In this document: one piece after another, positions 18,894-30,956 of the stretch | Numbering within the stretch: position 1 is the first letter of the stretch | Layout of the letters: the number at the start of each line of letters is the position of its first letter | Origin: Hyaloperonospora brassicae | Lineage: Eukaryota; Oomycota; Peronosporomycetes; Peronosporales; Peronosporaceae | NCBI GenBank assembly: GCA_947650285.1 | Contig: CANTFL010001204.1 | Coordinates: 186,001-250,000, forward strand | Reading direction: 5' to 3' | DNA: 64,000 nucleotides | Program-made: the position numbers and the translations under genes | The notes under the pieces: generated by a model | The model's database searches: none | What the model was told of the DNA's origin: nothing | What the model saw: only the letters and a program-made list of their open reading frames with translations

Positions 18894-20013
18894 GCAGCCC
18901 ATCGTTTTCTGTACGAACGTGACTCTCTGTACATTGCGATACTGCAACACAAGCTCAACGCCACCCGCGTCTGCCTCGGGTCGTCTCGTTGCTTCACGCG
19001 CTCGTGCGGTCCATCTGCTCTACTCGCGTGCTGTAGTAATATCAATCCCACTGACTCGTCAAAGACGTCAGTGACGCATTTCAGCATAACGTCAACGAGG
19101 TCACTTGTCTTTGTCTACAGACGGTGCACCGGTGCCGAATAACGTGTCGGTCTACGGCTTCCGACAGGCGTCTCACGTGGTACGGCAAAGCTCAAACCGA
19201 GGGACCCGATCGAGGATAGCGCTGCTCGCGTCGAGCGCTATCGAACCAATTGTCAATCGAGCACAATGGCCAGCGAAGAAGGGGCCAACTCGATGACCAC
19301 ACTGACGTTAGATGTGGTGAGACTGTTGTTCAGTTCCAGCCACGAACGGGTCACCCCACGTGCGCGCTGCTTCCAGCTGTCTCGAGACGTGTTCGTGCGT
19401 GGCCATCGGTTGTTTTGCCATCATCTGAAGGGTTGTAGCATACGAACGCAAGGGGGGTCTGTCGACGTGCTCGGCAGAGTTGCGGCTGGAAGACAGCAGT
19501 CAGCACAAATCGCTTCGCAGCAGCACCGTATGTATTACATGAGTCGGGTAGCCGCTCAGACAGAACAGTAAACACACGGAAGATGCATGTCCGACTTTGT
19601 ACGATTAGCGCGCTTGACAATGACATGACGGTAAGGCCCAGTGTTGGCTGCCAAGCATTTTGCCGTGGGGTACGTCTGTGCGAGCGCCGATTGCATCGTT
19701 CGGTTGTGCCATATTGTCCTGATGACGGACGACCGGTTGCGTGCAGACGGAGTTCTTATGTTGTTTGCTGAGCAATATGGACAAGTGAACCAGCAGCTGC
19801 AGAGGCAGCGAGCAAAGGCGTCGCGCTTGACGATCGCGCGGTGCGAAGTCGTCAGCTTACTGAGCTGCGAGGGAGACCGACGACCGCACGTCAATCGGCG
19901 CTCTGGACAATGACATTCACTGTGTCGGGTGCAGGCGGCGAGAGGATGGGGTTATCGTTCGTAAAGCCTACACCTTTGCGTCCTCGAATGGAGCGTTCTG
20001 TCTGACAAGAAGA

Positions 20014-20057
20014 ACGAGTATGTGACGAGTATGTGACGAGTATGCGACGAGTATGCG
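20014..20057. repeat. 11-bp tandem repeat, four copies
   Basis: ACGAGTATGTG twice, then ACGAGTATGCG twice. Two sub-variants of the unit lie in order. Confidence 0.93.
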
Positions 20058-20962
20058 GTTGCCGCTTTTTATCGCAAGTCGGGGTGTTGCTCTGCCGAAG
20101 CTCAGCATCGCTACTGGTCATTGTCGCTGGTCGGTTCGATGTTGCAAGTGTCTACCAGAAGACGGGTCGCGGCTGCATGTCTGAAACACGCACTGTTGAC
20201 GTCATCCCTAGAGCGCTCAGTGATGCAGGTAGGGTGGAAACGAGTGGGTGATGTTGATGCGACCTCAATGCATGGACGTCAGATGCCCTGGAAGTCGAGG
20301 ACACCTGACCGCCATTGTCGCATTGCCAAAAAAGCAGAGCAGACCGGACGTAGCCGTACTTGACAAACTTACTGAGAACATGTACGTGCCCGCAAGAGCA
20401 ATACTTGCTCCTCATAGTAAGCACCGCTCAGTTGTGTGACGTCGTCATTTGCAGCGCATGAAAAAAAGCTGAGCTGCTGACGCTGCAAGCACGAGGTAGT
20501 GAGACTTGTCTTTGTATCGTAGAATGTAGGAACTGCGATCTGGGTTGGTAAGCATGGGACCTCTTGACTCACGCTTTGCAGTCCAAAAAGATGGGGCTTA
20601 GCTGCGTTCGTGCATACTCGCTCCAGTATAGTTTCGTTGACATGCTCGCGTATGAAAACGCAGTACGAACACCATCAGTTGAGCTGACAGGTATCGGGAA
20701 GCACGCACCGATCGTCATGGGTATCATTTTTCGCTAGACAGACGAGCAACAGAGCGCTGTGCTGCTGTAAACTTTACTCACCAGTCGAGGTGACCAACTT
20801 ATACGTAGGCGTATACCACACGCCAATGTGAACGTCAGGTTGAGCAACGCAGTTGCTGTGTTGTGCTGTTTGAGCACGTACGTCAAGCAAACACATATCG
20901 GGCAGTGCAGAGGAACGTTCTGCAGCCCAACCCGCAGCTTCTGCTGCATGCTTCTCGTCCGC

Positions 20963-20970
20963 TTCACTTC
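20963..20970 (+). promoter_or_regulatory. Possible oomycete initiator for Prp19
   Basis: TTCACTTC fits YTCANTYY and lies about 260 bases before the ATG at 21229. It is weak evidence because the motif is short. Confidence 0.2.
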
Positions 20971-21228
20971 CTCCGTCTACGGTTCAACAATTATTGTGGC
21001 CATCGTCGTCAATGTTGCGTGTCAATGTGAATTTTGTCGTTTCGTCGCGACCAGCCATACTTGTTCAGCAGTCGCCTTTAGAAACGCGCATAGAAACGTC
21101 CGCTACCTTCGTCCCACATGCACCCACCCACCACCCACCCACACAACATCACTCGTGGATCGACGTGACCGATTGCGACCCGCAGCACCACACGTCAGTC
21201 GTCGACACCAAAGCGCCTCCTCCCGCCC

Positions 21229-22830
21229 ATGTTGTGCAGTCTGAGCGGCCAAGTGCCCGTCGAGCCCGTCGTGTCGCTCAAGTCGGGCCACGTGTTCGAG
21301 AAGCGCCTGTTGCTCAAGTACCTCGAGCAGAACCAACGGCGCTGTCCCATTACGAGCGAAGAGCTGGACGCCGAGCGGGATCTGCTGGCGCTACAGACTG
21401 CCACACTAAAAACGTCGAGGACGACCCCTACCGCCGCCATCTTATCGCCCGAGGCCTCGAGTGTGCCCCAGTTATTGACGACGTTCCAAAATGAGTGGGA
21501 CGCCGTGATGCTCGAGACGTTCACACTCAAGCAACATCTCGAGCAGACGCGGCAGGAACTGAGCCACGCGCTGTACCAACACGACGCGGCGTGTCGCGTG
21601 ATCGCCCGTCTGAACGCAGACACTGCGACACTCCGCCAGCAAGTGGCGCACTTGACCACCAGCCAGTCGCGATCGAACGACGGCAACATGGACGGGTCAA
21701 GTGCAACTTCAACCGCTGCTCGCGCCCACCCCAGTGCAACGCTTGCGCCCGACGTCTTGACGGCCATTGAGGCAACGCAGAAACAGCTGGCGACGCGACG
21801 GAAAGCGTTCAAAAAGACAGACGGGCCGCAGCGCGCGTCGCTTCTCAGCGGACTCCCCAACTGGCGCCTCGCGTCGAGTCACACGTTGCACGACGCCGAC
21901 AAGTCGGGCGTCACGTGCGTCGCCATTGACCCCAAGCGCCCGACGCGCGTGGCGACCGGCGGCGTCGACAAGCGCGTGCAGCTGTTTGACACGCACGCGC
22001 AGCAGCTGCGCGCGACGTTAGCGGGTCACGGCAAAAAGGTGAGCGACGTGGCGTTCCACCCGACAGCTGAGCTCGTGGTCACGGCGTCGCACGACAAGAC
22101 GCTGAAGCTCTGGACGGCCGCTGCGTCGGCGGACGAGGCCTACCGCGTGGGCCACACGCTCGACGGCTTTGACGACGCCGTCACGAGCGTGTCGGTCCAC
22201 CCCACGGGCGACTACGTGCTCTCGGGCGCGCTCGACGCCACGTGGGCCATCCACGACGTGCGTCAAGGCCACTTGCTCTCGCGCTACGCGCTCTCTGGCG
22301 CCCTCGCGCGGCCGGGGGCCACTGTGGCCAGCAAAGACGCGACGCGGTGCGCGCGCTTCCACCCGGACGGCGGCATCTTTGGCACTGCAGCAGCGAGCAA
22401 AGTCGTGCAAATGTGGGCCGTCAACACGCTGTCGAACGTCGTGACGCTGACGGGCCACGCGGCGCCCGTGGCGGCGCTGTGCTTCTCGGAGAACGGCTAT
22501 TACCTCGCGTCCGGCAGTGACGACGGCGTGGTCAAGTTCTGGGACCTGCGCAAAGCCACGAGCTTCTTGGAGCTCGACCTGAAGCAGATGGGGCCGGATA
22601 CGCTCGAGCTCGGGTCTATTCACGCCCTGAGCTTTGACGCCAGCGGCTCGCACCTTGCCGTGGCGAGCGCACAGACGGTGCAGGTGCTGAAGGAAGTGAG
22701 CAAGAACGGCTGGGAGGTGGTCAAGTCGTTCAGCGAGCACAAGGCTGCGGTCACGGGCGTGCAGTTTGCGCCGGACTCGACGTTCCTCGCATCGACGTCC
22801 ATGGACCGCTCGCTCAAGCTGTACCGGTAA
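21229..22830 (+). CDS. PRP19: Pre-mRNA-processing factor 19: U-box E3 ubiquitin ligase of the spliceosome
   Basis: 533 codons, close to the usual family length of about 500. The N-terminus (MLCSLSGQVPVEPVVSLKSG, then FEKRLLLKYL and CPIT) is the Prp19 U-box, which recruits a ubiquitin-charged E2. Residues about 65-140 (VPQLLTTFQNEWDAVMLE, LEQTRQELSHALYQHDAACRV) are the conserved Prp19 helical and coiled-coil region that forms the tetramer. Residues about 220-533 are WD40 repeats with repeated GH and WD-type ends, for example LASGSDDGVVKFWD and LASTSMDRSLKLY at the end. The NineTeen complex stabilises U5/U6 snRNP in the active spliceosome and also acts in DNA repair. It is a single exon here. 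The start is supported because the U-box begins at the first residues. Confidence 0.95.
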   Translation: MLCSLSGQVPVEPVVSLKSGHVFEKRLLLKYLEQNQRRCPITSEELDAERDLLALQTATLKTSRTTPTAAILSPEASSVPQLLTTFQNEWDAVMLETFTLKQHLEQTRQELSHALYQHDAACRVIARLNADTATLRQQVAHLTTSQSRSNDGNMDGSSATSTAARAHPSATLAPDVLTAIEATQKQLATRRKAFKKTDGPQRASLLSGLPNWRLASSHTLHDADKSGVTCVAIDPKRPTRVATGGVDKRVQLFDTHAQQLRATLAGHGKKVSDVAFHPTAELVVTASHDKTLKLWTAAASADEAYRVGHTLDGFDDAVTSVSVHPTGDYVLSGALDATWAIHDVRQGHLLSRYALSGALARPGATVASKDATRCARFHPDGGIFGTAAASKVVQMWAVNTLSNVVTLTGHAAPVAALCFSENGYYLASGSDDGVVKFWDLRKATSFLELDLKQMGPDTLELGSIHALSFDASGSHLAVASAQTVQVLKEVSKNGWEVVKSFSEHKAAVTGVQFAPDSTFLASTSMDRSLKLYR

Positions 22831-25580
22831 GCGGACAGACGGCTCGACGCTCGACTTTGTTGTTGTTTGTAACGAGGGCCGACCCGTTCTCTGGATCGAG
22901 TTGGGAGCGATGAAGGGGGTGATGATCTACGCACACGATCGGTGAGTGAGTGGGTGGATGGGTGGCACGAAGATGGCGTGAAGAGCGGTCTTTTTTCTCT
23001 GTCGATGCTGCAGTGCGTTGACTAACTCTCGAGCTACTCTCGACACAGTGCAGTCGGGTAACCGCTCGCCGGGCTCAGGAGACAACAATACAATTTGGTT
23101 GAAGCGACGTTCCAATTAGCGGTCGGAAAAAGACACTTGAAGGCGACTTTGCTCGTGCGAAGGATTGGCTGAGCAGATGTGGATGCAAAAAAGCGGTGCC
23201 GCTTTATGGGCAAATGCACTTGCAGCACGTGAACAACGGCGTGCAAACTGCCGCTGTTCGGCCGCTTTCACGAAGTGAGTCTGACCGTTCTACTCGGCCT
23301 CTTGTGGCTCTATGTCTCTCACGCTCCTCAGACGTTGGCCTGTTTGCTACAAGTGCTTGCGGTGCTTTCGTGAATGCGCCATCAGCTGTATGGCCCAAGT
23401 TGGCCCGAGATGGAGTAAGCTTCTTGTAGAGCCCGTCGTTCGAGGTGCTATCGTGCGCCTGCTAACGAGCAATAAGCTCCAGCGATCGAGCAGTCTCTGC
23501 ATCTTGTGGTTGTACCTAATCGACTGCGGCTGTCTCAGTCGCAAGTGTGTTTACCTGTCTTTCCTGCGTCTACTTCTCGACCAAGTAGCGTTCATCAGGA
23601 CCTCTTCGCTTGCGTCTAACCTTCTGCTCGGCGCTTTTGCTCATGTACTTTTACTGTCGACTTTGACGGCATGTATCATGTTGACATCTCCGTGTCAAGT
23701 CAGGTTGCCAAGGGCTACAACACGCTACACAGTCCGAATGAAGCGTCAGCTTAGGCCGTCCATGCCTACATGCTCGGTCCCCGAAAGAGTTGACGAAGAG
23801 AAGGATAAGCGTCGTCCGCGACATAAGCGGTAGACAAGTTCTTCGATGGCGTTGATGCGAGCTGAAGCACACGTTGTAGAGGAGCAAAAGACGGGTACAT
23901 GTTACCGCATCTGCGGGATTGTTCGAGTACTTCCATTGTGCATCGGTTTGAGTCCCACAACAGCCTCGTAGCTTAATACGAACGAAAAGCTTGATCAAGG
24001 TCTCGAGCCGTACGAGCGCACAGTGCCATCGTACTTTCGAGCACCAGACTCTACGAGTCGTGCACGTCGTGCATCAATGTGCGGACTATGGCTCAAGTAT
24101 GATTTGAAGCGATCGCGGTGAGGTATTTGTCAGTCTTCGGCGTTGGATAATTTCGTTATCGATTTCAGAATACACGATACGGAATAACAATGGCCGCTCC
24201 TGCCTGACTCGACAAAGTTTTCGGAGCAAACGAAGAAGCGAGATGCATATTCGGTAGCTAACCGTCTCCGTCATCACTCTGCTGTGATCCCTCAAGTTGC
24301 CTCAAGTGGAACTTTCGTCAAAACAAAAGTTGGTGAGAGCAGAGCTGTAGTCGCTTCGCTGGTGTACAATGGAGGAGAAGTTGGCCTATTCTGTTCCTGG
24401 TCCGTGTAGCACACTAACCAAGCCTTGACGCGAACGGTACTGCATTATAAAGTGAGTACCAATAAGCCTTCTGACAATCTAATCTCACGTTACTTGCTCT
24501 CGGAGACCTTGTCACAGCTGAGTGCAACTCCAAGCTGCAATATACCAGTCGTGCGAGTTTCCTGAACATGCTAGTTGGCCCTTGATCGACCACGCTCTTT
24601 TGGACGGTGTGCGTCAGTCTCTCCTCAAGCTCTTTTTGTCGCTCTGTGGTCGCATTCATATACATGCGAGCAATAAAAAGCCATCGGCAGGACAGGAGGA
24701 GCAGCATGTGTCGCTTCTTTCGACTAGCATCACGTACAGAGACATTCGCGTACGTTCGCGGACATCGATTGACGATAAACTGCCTAAACTCCATTCTTGT
24801 CCTGCACTAGTTGGAACGGGGTGACCCCGTCACATGGGACTGGCATATGTACATGCCGATGTAAAGAGTATCTTTACAAAAAATGTCCGTGCACATCTCT
24901 TCGAGCGGTGATAGTCAGTGACTTCTGCGCGTTCGTTGGTATACGTCTTCAAATCGACATACAAAACGTGCTATCAATGATGAACGCGCGCAACGAAAAG
25001 CTAGCACATTGTCAAAGTTTGTGTTTGTGTTGATAGTTACTGCATCTCATCAGCAAGCAGTACATACAAGCATTCACTAAACGTATAGAGCAGCGAAGTC
25101 TTGTGCCTATGGTACCGTGACGTAGCTACCTCCAGCAACTGCAGTACAACCACCAGTGACAGCTTCATATGCAGCGACTCCATCGGCAGTAGTCCGGACG
25201 GGGCAACCTTAGTGCCTGTATTACGCCAGAGATTGCAAAGACTCCATTGGGTCGTGACGTCATCTCCGCAGGCACTGCGCGCAGAGTTTCTGGAATAGAC
25301 TGTTTCCCCTATGAGCGCAAGTGCTATGAATAAACGATAAGAGAATGCGGCAGGTGAGTCAGCTTGGATGATCCCGTTAGTCTGCACTTTCAGGTCTTCT
25401 CTACTTTTTTGTAGCATTGCAGATACAAGAAATATGCGCGCAGCGGAAGCAGCGTCTCACGGACAAGTACTGCTACCTACGACGGCTGAGCTGCGTTTCG
25501 AGGTGGCACTTATGTAAGACTCACTGCTCAACTATTGGCAAGCTATAGCAGTAAAAGCAAGGCAGCATTAATGTTGTTGT

Positions 25581-25640
<60 letters not shown>

Positions 25641-27378
25641 CAGAGGTAAGATCAGCCGTCGTCTCACTTTTCTCTCATCCTTCTCTTTAACGCATCAGCA
25701 CGCCAAGCGTGGCCCAATCCCGCGTTAGTCATTGCAACGCTGAATTCAGTACATCCCACTACGCACGACCCCTTCGTCCTCCAGCGGCCAATCTCAACCA
25801 TTCGATGTTGGCACGTGACTATCCACACCTTGATCAAGAATCCAGACTGGATTGCTTCTACCGAAAGGAGAGGCTCCAGAGCTCACTCCTCCATCTTGCG
25901 CAAAGTTCCGTCTCACAGGCTCATCGCTTTTGGATCGTATGGCAAGATGGCAAAGCACAGACAAGTATGGCTCCTCTCGTGCCTGCAAAAAAACACACAC
26001 TCCAATCTTGCCGAGGTCATAGATGTGTCTTCTGTCGTATGTGCAGCGTAACTCAACCAAAGCGTTCATTGGAAACTACCAGATGACGCGTACATCAGGA
26101 AAAGTACTGAGCAAGGCCGAAGTGCCTATTCCACCGTTCATCGTTGCGAGATGTCGGGCATGCACTAGTCTGGACGGCAACGCCAGCACGCGGTCGAGTC
26201 AGGTGATCGTGCGGCTGGTCAGCATTGGTGGCACTCTTAGGATTGTCCGGCTAGACTATTGCAGCAAATTGTCAAGCGGGTATCGAAATTGATGTCCTTC
26301 TAGACCGCTCGAGCGGTCCGCTTCTACGCGGTTGCGGGAGCGACGACGCGTGTCGTCGGGTGCAGTTCTCTCGATTACCAGTGACGCACGGCCTGTTAAA
26401 CTGACTTGTCCGACCACCGCAGCGATAGCGCGTCGCGCGGGGACGGTCGAAAGTAGAAGCAGGGTGGTGGTTGACCAATTCTCTGTACCATATCGCACAC
26501 GTTTACAACACGTAGAAGCGGGATGGGTGGTGTTTACCACCTCTCTGTATTACAGTGCTCACACGCTGCATGGGCGAACTGTCGATTACCACGTTGTCGT
26601 CTGTTTACATGAACCCGATGACGAGAGGCTGCGCACATCATTCGTGATCTCGTGTCCAGACGGTACGTCGTTTACTCAGCGAAACGTCACGTCGGTGTGT
26701 CAATGCTGCATGCTGGTACATGTTCTCACGGCAGTCACCTTCTATTTAGTAGCAAGTGGACGTCGTACCACGAATACTGCAGCAAAGCCATTTGCAAGAA
26801 AGGGTCCGTTGTCATACAGCGTCCGCGACAGTAGCTTGACCGACTCGGTAGGGCATGGCACAATCGCGAGCGCCTCTCCGGCGGCGTCTAACTGTGACAC
26901 CATCTACCAATGTCCATGGCATGCTTATGTCGTAGCCATCTAAATGTAATGCTTAACATGAGATAGCACATTTCGAGGGTCTTGTGCGTCGGAGTCGCCA
27001 GCTCTGCACGATATTACAAGTGCGTGTATGGAGCTTTGTTGGGCGGTAATCGCGAGCATGTAACTGCCAACAGCCTTGTGGGAAGTACAGCTGTTTAATC
27101 GTTTGTAGACCAGCAAACACGATCACCAGCACGACGAGGGGGTACATCTTCGTAGGCCGTCTTTCGACAACGACATCCGCTTTAGCTCTTCAATCCAACG
27201 ATTTTCACGGTACAGTGCCCCAACGGGTATATCGTTTCGATCAACAGTGAAAGCTTGAGACGAGCAGATTCATACGGACACGACTGACTCCACCGAGCAC
27301 AGGAGGGTAAAGACCACGGAAAGTGCCTCGTGCTCTGCGTTTCGTGCAACTACAAGCAGCGCCGTAGACAACTTACTT
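22831..27378. other. Intergenic region, no supported gene
   Basis: Frames up to about 200 codons occur (for example plus 26332-26943 and plus 23312-23833), but they lack recognisable domains or consistent composition. The region contains a long GTT microsatellite and a 59-base-period direct duplication near 26453-26550. A perfect 16-base palindrome GACCGCTCGAGCGGTC lies at 26303-26318. Confidence 0.5.
25571..25639. repeat. (GTT)n microsatellite
   Basis: More than 20 GTT units with one early GTTT interruption. Confidence 0.95.
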
Positions 27379-27386
27379 TTCAATCT
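27379..27386 (+). promoter_or_regulatory. Probable oomycete initiator (Inr) of the polygalacturonase gene
   Basis: TTCAATCT exactly fits the oomycete initiator YTCANTYY and lies about 55 bases before the preferred ATG at 27434, a usual spacing. If transcription starts here, the upstream in-frame ATG at 27386 would hardly be usable. Confidence 0.4.
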
Positions 27387-27433
27387 TGCTCATCAAGCAC
27401 AACCAGCTCATCTCACGCCAACCGCCATCGACG

Positions 27434-28591
27434 ATGAAACTCTTTCCCACTGCACTCACTGCCCTCGCTCTCGCTGCGGTTGCTACCGACGGCTCACCCA
27501 ACGTACGCGCGGCTGTTGCAAACAGCAAACACATGCACAACGTGGATCAAGAGAGCCCTTTGCAGGAGTACCAGCCTAGTAGCTCTGCGAGCAGCAATGG
27601 CTGCAACCTCACGGGCACGTACAAGAAAGGCACTGACGTTTCGTCGTGCAGCTCCATCACCATCGATTCACTCAGCGTGCCGCCTGGTGTGATGCTGGAC
27701 CTGACGAAGACGAAGAGAGGCGCCGTCATTGAGTTCAAAGGCACCACTACTTTCGGACAGCAAAAGTGGAACGGTCCACTCGTCATGGTCACTGGAACGG
27801 ATCTCACCATTAAGGGACCAGGCATCCTTGACGGGCAAGGAAGCTGGTATTGGTCCCAAGGCGCGTCCATCGTACGTCCAGTCTTCTTTCGTCTCCAAAG
27901 CGTCATCAACTCGAAGGTGTCTGGGCTCAAGATCCTGAACATGCCCTACCGGACGTTCAGCGTCGTGACGTGTAAGAACACGGTTATATCTGGTCTCACG
28001 ATCGACTCGAGCGCAGGCGATGGCATCGCCGAGAACACGGATGGGTTTGACTTGTCCAAGAACGAAGGGGTCACGATCACCGGCAACACGATTCACAATC
28101 AAGACGACTGTCTCGCTATGCAGTCGAGCACCAACACTGTCTTTAGCTACAACACCTGCTACAATACGCACGGCATCTCGATCGGGTCCCTTGGTGGCAA
28201 CGCCGTTGACGCTTCGACGACGGTGCGGGGTCTGACTGTTGAGGGCAACACGATCGTCAACAGTGACAACGGTCTCCGTATCAAGACCCTCATTGGCCTT
28301 AAGGGACTCGTCACTGACGTGAAGTACATCAACAACAAGGTTCAGAACGTAAGGAACGCGGTCTCTCTCCACTCGAACTACCACAAGGGAATGGGCAGGT
28401 ACTCGGGTCCGCCTACGAGTCAGGTGCAGATCACCAATATCATGATCTCCGGTCTCACTGGCTCGGCGGAAAAAGTGTACGACATCCAGGTCAACCCGAA
28501 CGTGGTATCGGGTTGGAACTTCAAGGCCATCGATGTGAGCGCGTCGATGGAGAGCACGGTAGAAGGCATGCCCAATGGCATGGCCGCTTAA
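27434..28591 (+). CDS. Secreted endopolygalacturonase (GH28)
   Basis: The open frame has an earlier ATG at 27386, but the one at 27434 gives a textbook signal peptide (MKLFPTALTALALAAVATDG), so 385 residues are assigned. The right-handed beta-helix of GH28 carries all active-site signatures: NTDGFDLS (catalytic Asp, codons 28033-28056), QDDCLAMQS (two Asp, 28100-28126), THGISIGSLG (catalytic His, about 28169-28195) and RIKT (substrate-binding Arg/Lys, 28277-28288). The His motif has Thr instead of the usual Gly-Gly before His-Gly. The enzyme hydrolyses internal alpha-1,4 bonds of homogalacturonan in plant cell walls. Such genes are expanded in plant-pathogenic oomycetes. No lesion is seen. 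The C-terminus has an extra Met/Ala-rich tail after the last helix turn. Confidence 0.94.
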   Translation: MKLFPTALTALALAAVATDGSPNVRAAVANSKHMHNVDQESPLQEYQPSSSASSNGCNLTGTYKKGTDVSSCSSITIDSLSVPPGVMLDLTKTKRGAVIEFKGTTTFGQQKWNGPLVMVTGTDLTIKGPGILDGQGSWYWSQGASIVRPVFFRLQSVINSKVSGLKILNMPYRTFSVVTCKNTVISGLTIDSSAGDGIAENTDGFDLSKNEGVTITGNTIHNQDDCLAMQSSTNTVFSYNTCYNTHGISIGSLGGNAVDASTTVRGLTVEGNTIVNSDNGLRIKTLIGLKGLVTDVKYINNKVQNVRNAVSLHSNYHKGMGRYSGPPTSQVQITNIMISGLTGSAEKVYDIQVNPNVVSGWNFKAIDVSASMESTVEGMPNGMAA

Positions 28592-30623
28592 TCTCCCGTA
28601 GTTGTGGCTACTCGTCTCGTCTGTAGGCATCTTCATGGTAAGCAACGCGTAGCTTGCGTGAGATGTCGATCAAGTCAATGTAATCCATGTCAATGCTTTC
28701 ATGGCCCGTTCGATTCTGACATGTGATCCGTTAGTCTGCTGGCTCAAAGGTCCGATCTGGGCAACCACTGATTTGTTGAGCATAGGACTATGTACGTCAT
28801 GCTGACATGTTCGCGTTTGCCGCATCAGTCGATACCTACGTGACAAGTCCAACGATCCATTGACACATGGTTTTCCTGCCTTAGGTCTACCATGCAGTAC
28901 TTTGCCTCGTTCTTCATCTTCGCGCGGATGGCACCTTGCATACCGATCATTACTGTTCTCGCCACTCCCATGTCATTTGCAAAGCTTCTCGTTCTCGTAC
29001 TCGGCTCTACCGTATAACACGAACGACACGCCAAGCTGTTTTCATCCGATCTTGCGCTAGTATAGTCAATAAGTCCTCGTGTCACACTTGCTCGACGACC
29101 TCACCACGGTGCTAGCTAGCCACATGTCAACGTGAATCAGCATCGAGGCTTCCAGTCGGTTTCTCAGCACGATGGAAACAAGCAACGTACAAATAAGCGG
29201 GTGACCACGTATGCTCACACTGATTCACATGGCAAGGCCGCATACAACAAAGGCAACTCATGCTGGCATACTTGCCCTTTTGCCGCCGCCCAATCTTCGT
29301 ATGCGAGCGCAAAGCACAGTAGCATGATTCTCTAGCTAGTGACGTACGTGCTACAGGCTTCAACATCACGAATGTATGTGGCATAGCACAACGGCCGCGC
29401 TTGTCGCATAAATAAGTGTGGAAGAAGCTTTGGCTCCAGCATCTGACGAGAGTGGCCGACGTTCGTGGTAATATCTTCCAACAATAGACAACCGCTGTGC
29501 TCAAACGATCTACTCTCTAGCAACATCAGCAACGTTAGTCCTACGATGTTGATCAGGCCGTCTTCACGCCGCCAGTGAGTAGTCGGACCCTTCATCGGCT
29601 CTTCGTCGAAGACGGCTCGCGTGCGAATTCGGGACCAGACGTGTAACAAAATGCATCAATGACAGAAATACCGAAACCGGAATCGAATGCATCCAGTCTT
29701 TCTCGTTATTGATCTCGCCCGCAACGCTCGCTTGCTTGAGCGCACTTTCCTGGCGAATCATTCCCTCCAATATCCGCGAAATTGGATGGGAAGGAGTCCG
29801 ATCTACATCGCGGGTCCAAATCGCGAGCATTCGTCGTTCCTCTTCTCGCTGGTTACGTTAGTCAAACGTTGCGATTCGAATGAGACACATTGGTTTTTTC
29901 ATATCCTGCCCTTCAATCTACTCGCGATTTCGCTACATTCCCAACGAATGCGCATGTAAAAAGACTGGAATGATCAAGTTGAACCATGTTTGAATCTGGC
30001 GTGCGTTTGATTTCGACATCTTCTCAGCCTTTTGTTGCACCCCTCCCGCATGCTGAGTCGTGACGCACCATTGGCCAATCATATTCTAGAATTCCTCCAT
30101 CGGACACTTCGAGGCTTTTTGTAGGCATTTGTTTACCTGAAATGCAGACAAAACCAGAATTCGTAAAGAAATGTCCTCTGCGAACAGATGTGTGGCACGT
30201 GAGTCGTTTCAACCTCCACCAAATTTGGTCCTGGTGTGATCCACGATACGTGCAAGCTTCAACGGTATACCTTGCTCAGGGAGATACTGGCGATTAGCCG
30301 GATCCTTCAATCTTGAGCGCGTATATGTATCAGTGTACTACATTGGCCGATCGAATGCGGTCGCCACGTGGATTGCTCGCTCGTATTAAACAGGTGCATA
30401 TACATGACAATTCCATCAGGGTATTGCTGGTCGCTAATCGTCCCTTAGTATACCTCAATTTCAACAACTACATAACACTCCCTTGCGATTCACTCATGCT
30501 GTTCTTAGCACGGATTGATCTCACTGCGCGCGCGGGTTCAGAGTACATTGGAGCGGAGGTATCCTTTTACCGAAACTTCGCTGACTATGTCGTCGTCTCC
30601 CTTTGTAAAAATCAGCTACGCTC
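28592..30623. other. Gene-poor region at the start of the AT-rich block
   Basis: No supported gene. The part from about 29500 may contain decayed downstream sequence of the Gag fragment at 30624-30956, judged by position and strand only. Confidence 0.4.
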
Positions 30624-30956
30624 CTATCCGAGTAGCATTATCTCTGTTGTCTTCGAGCCTTCAACACGTGACAATAGCACATTGACGGATGAATCCAAAT
30701 CGTTCATCATTTTTACGAAATGATCGACACCTTCTTTGTAAACGGCCGGCAATCCAATTTTCACGTGTGTGCTCGTCTGCATACCCATCATATCCAGGTA
30801 GCAAAGAAAGGATAAAGAGTTTTCATCCCGTTCATCTCGAGCATGATAGTATTGCCTTCCAATCGATACTCCTTTATCCGCCATATGTTTCCAGGAAACG
30901 TCCAATAACACTTCCTTGCTAACCGAGTCGATCGGCTTAGCTGACGATAGCAGCAA
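30624..30956 (-). pseudogene. Gag fragment of another oomycete Ty3/Gypsy family (element C)
   Basis: A 110-codon minus-strand frame whose central part (QYYHARDERDENSLSFL, then VDHFVKMMNDLDSSV) resembles the capsid-like Gag segment of oomycete Gypsy elements, in which YYHAR...ETPLEYL and REHVDHF segments recur. This rests on my recollection of the family pattern, not on an alignment. The frame is a fragment with no start context or downstream pol that I can follow. Surrounding DNA is AT-rich and decayed. Confidence 0.5.

Larger units (their letters stand above)
17442..21228. other. Intergenic region with microsatellites and one strong hairpin
   Basis: No supported gene. It holds simple repeats, a long inverted repeat at 18499-18552 and an 11-bp tandem repeat at 20014-20057, listed separately. 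It includes the upstream regions of paralogue 2 (minus) and Prp19 (plus). Confidence 0.6.

Noticed and set aside
20014..20057. Tandem 11-bp units as a possible CRISPR-like array
   Set aside because: Units are directly adjacent with no spacers and the genome is eukaryotic; it is a minisatellite.
22018..22740. 240-codon minus-strand frame opposite Prp19
   Set aside because: Explained by the GC-rich third positions of Prp19; no recognisable domain.
23312..23833. 173-codon plus frame after Prp19
   Set aside because: Leu- and Cys-rich without a membrane-protein layout or family match; judged chance.
23935..23965. T-loop-like GGTTTGAGTCCC as a possible tRNA end
   Set aside because: No acceptor, D or anticodon stems could be found upstream at the right spacing.
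24813..24830. Palindrome ACGGGGTGACCCCGT resembling LTR ends
   Set aside because: Short and isolated, with no LTR-like flanks, so no element is called.
26332..26943. 203-codon plus frame in the intergenic region
   Set aside because: No signal peptide, domain or repeat pattern; length is plausible by chance at this composition, and it contains a local duplication.
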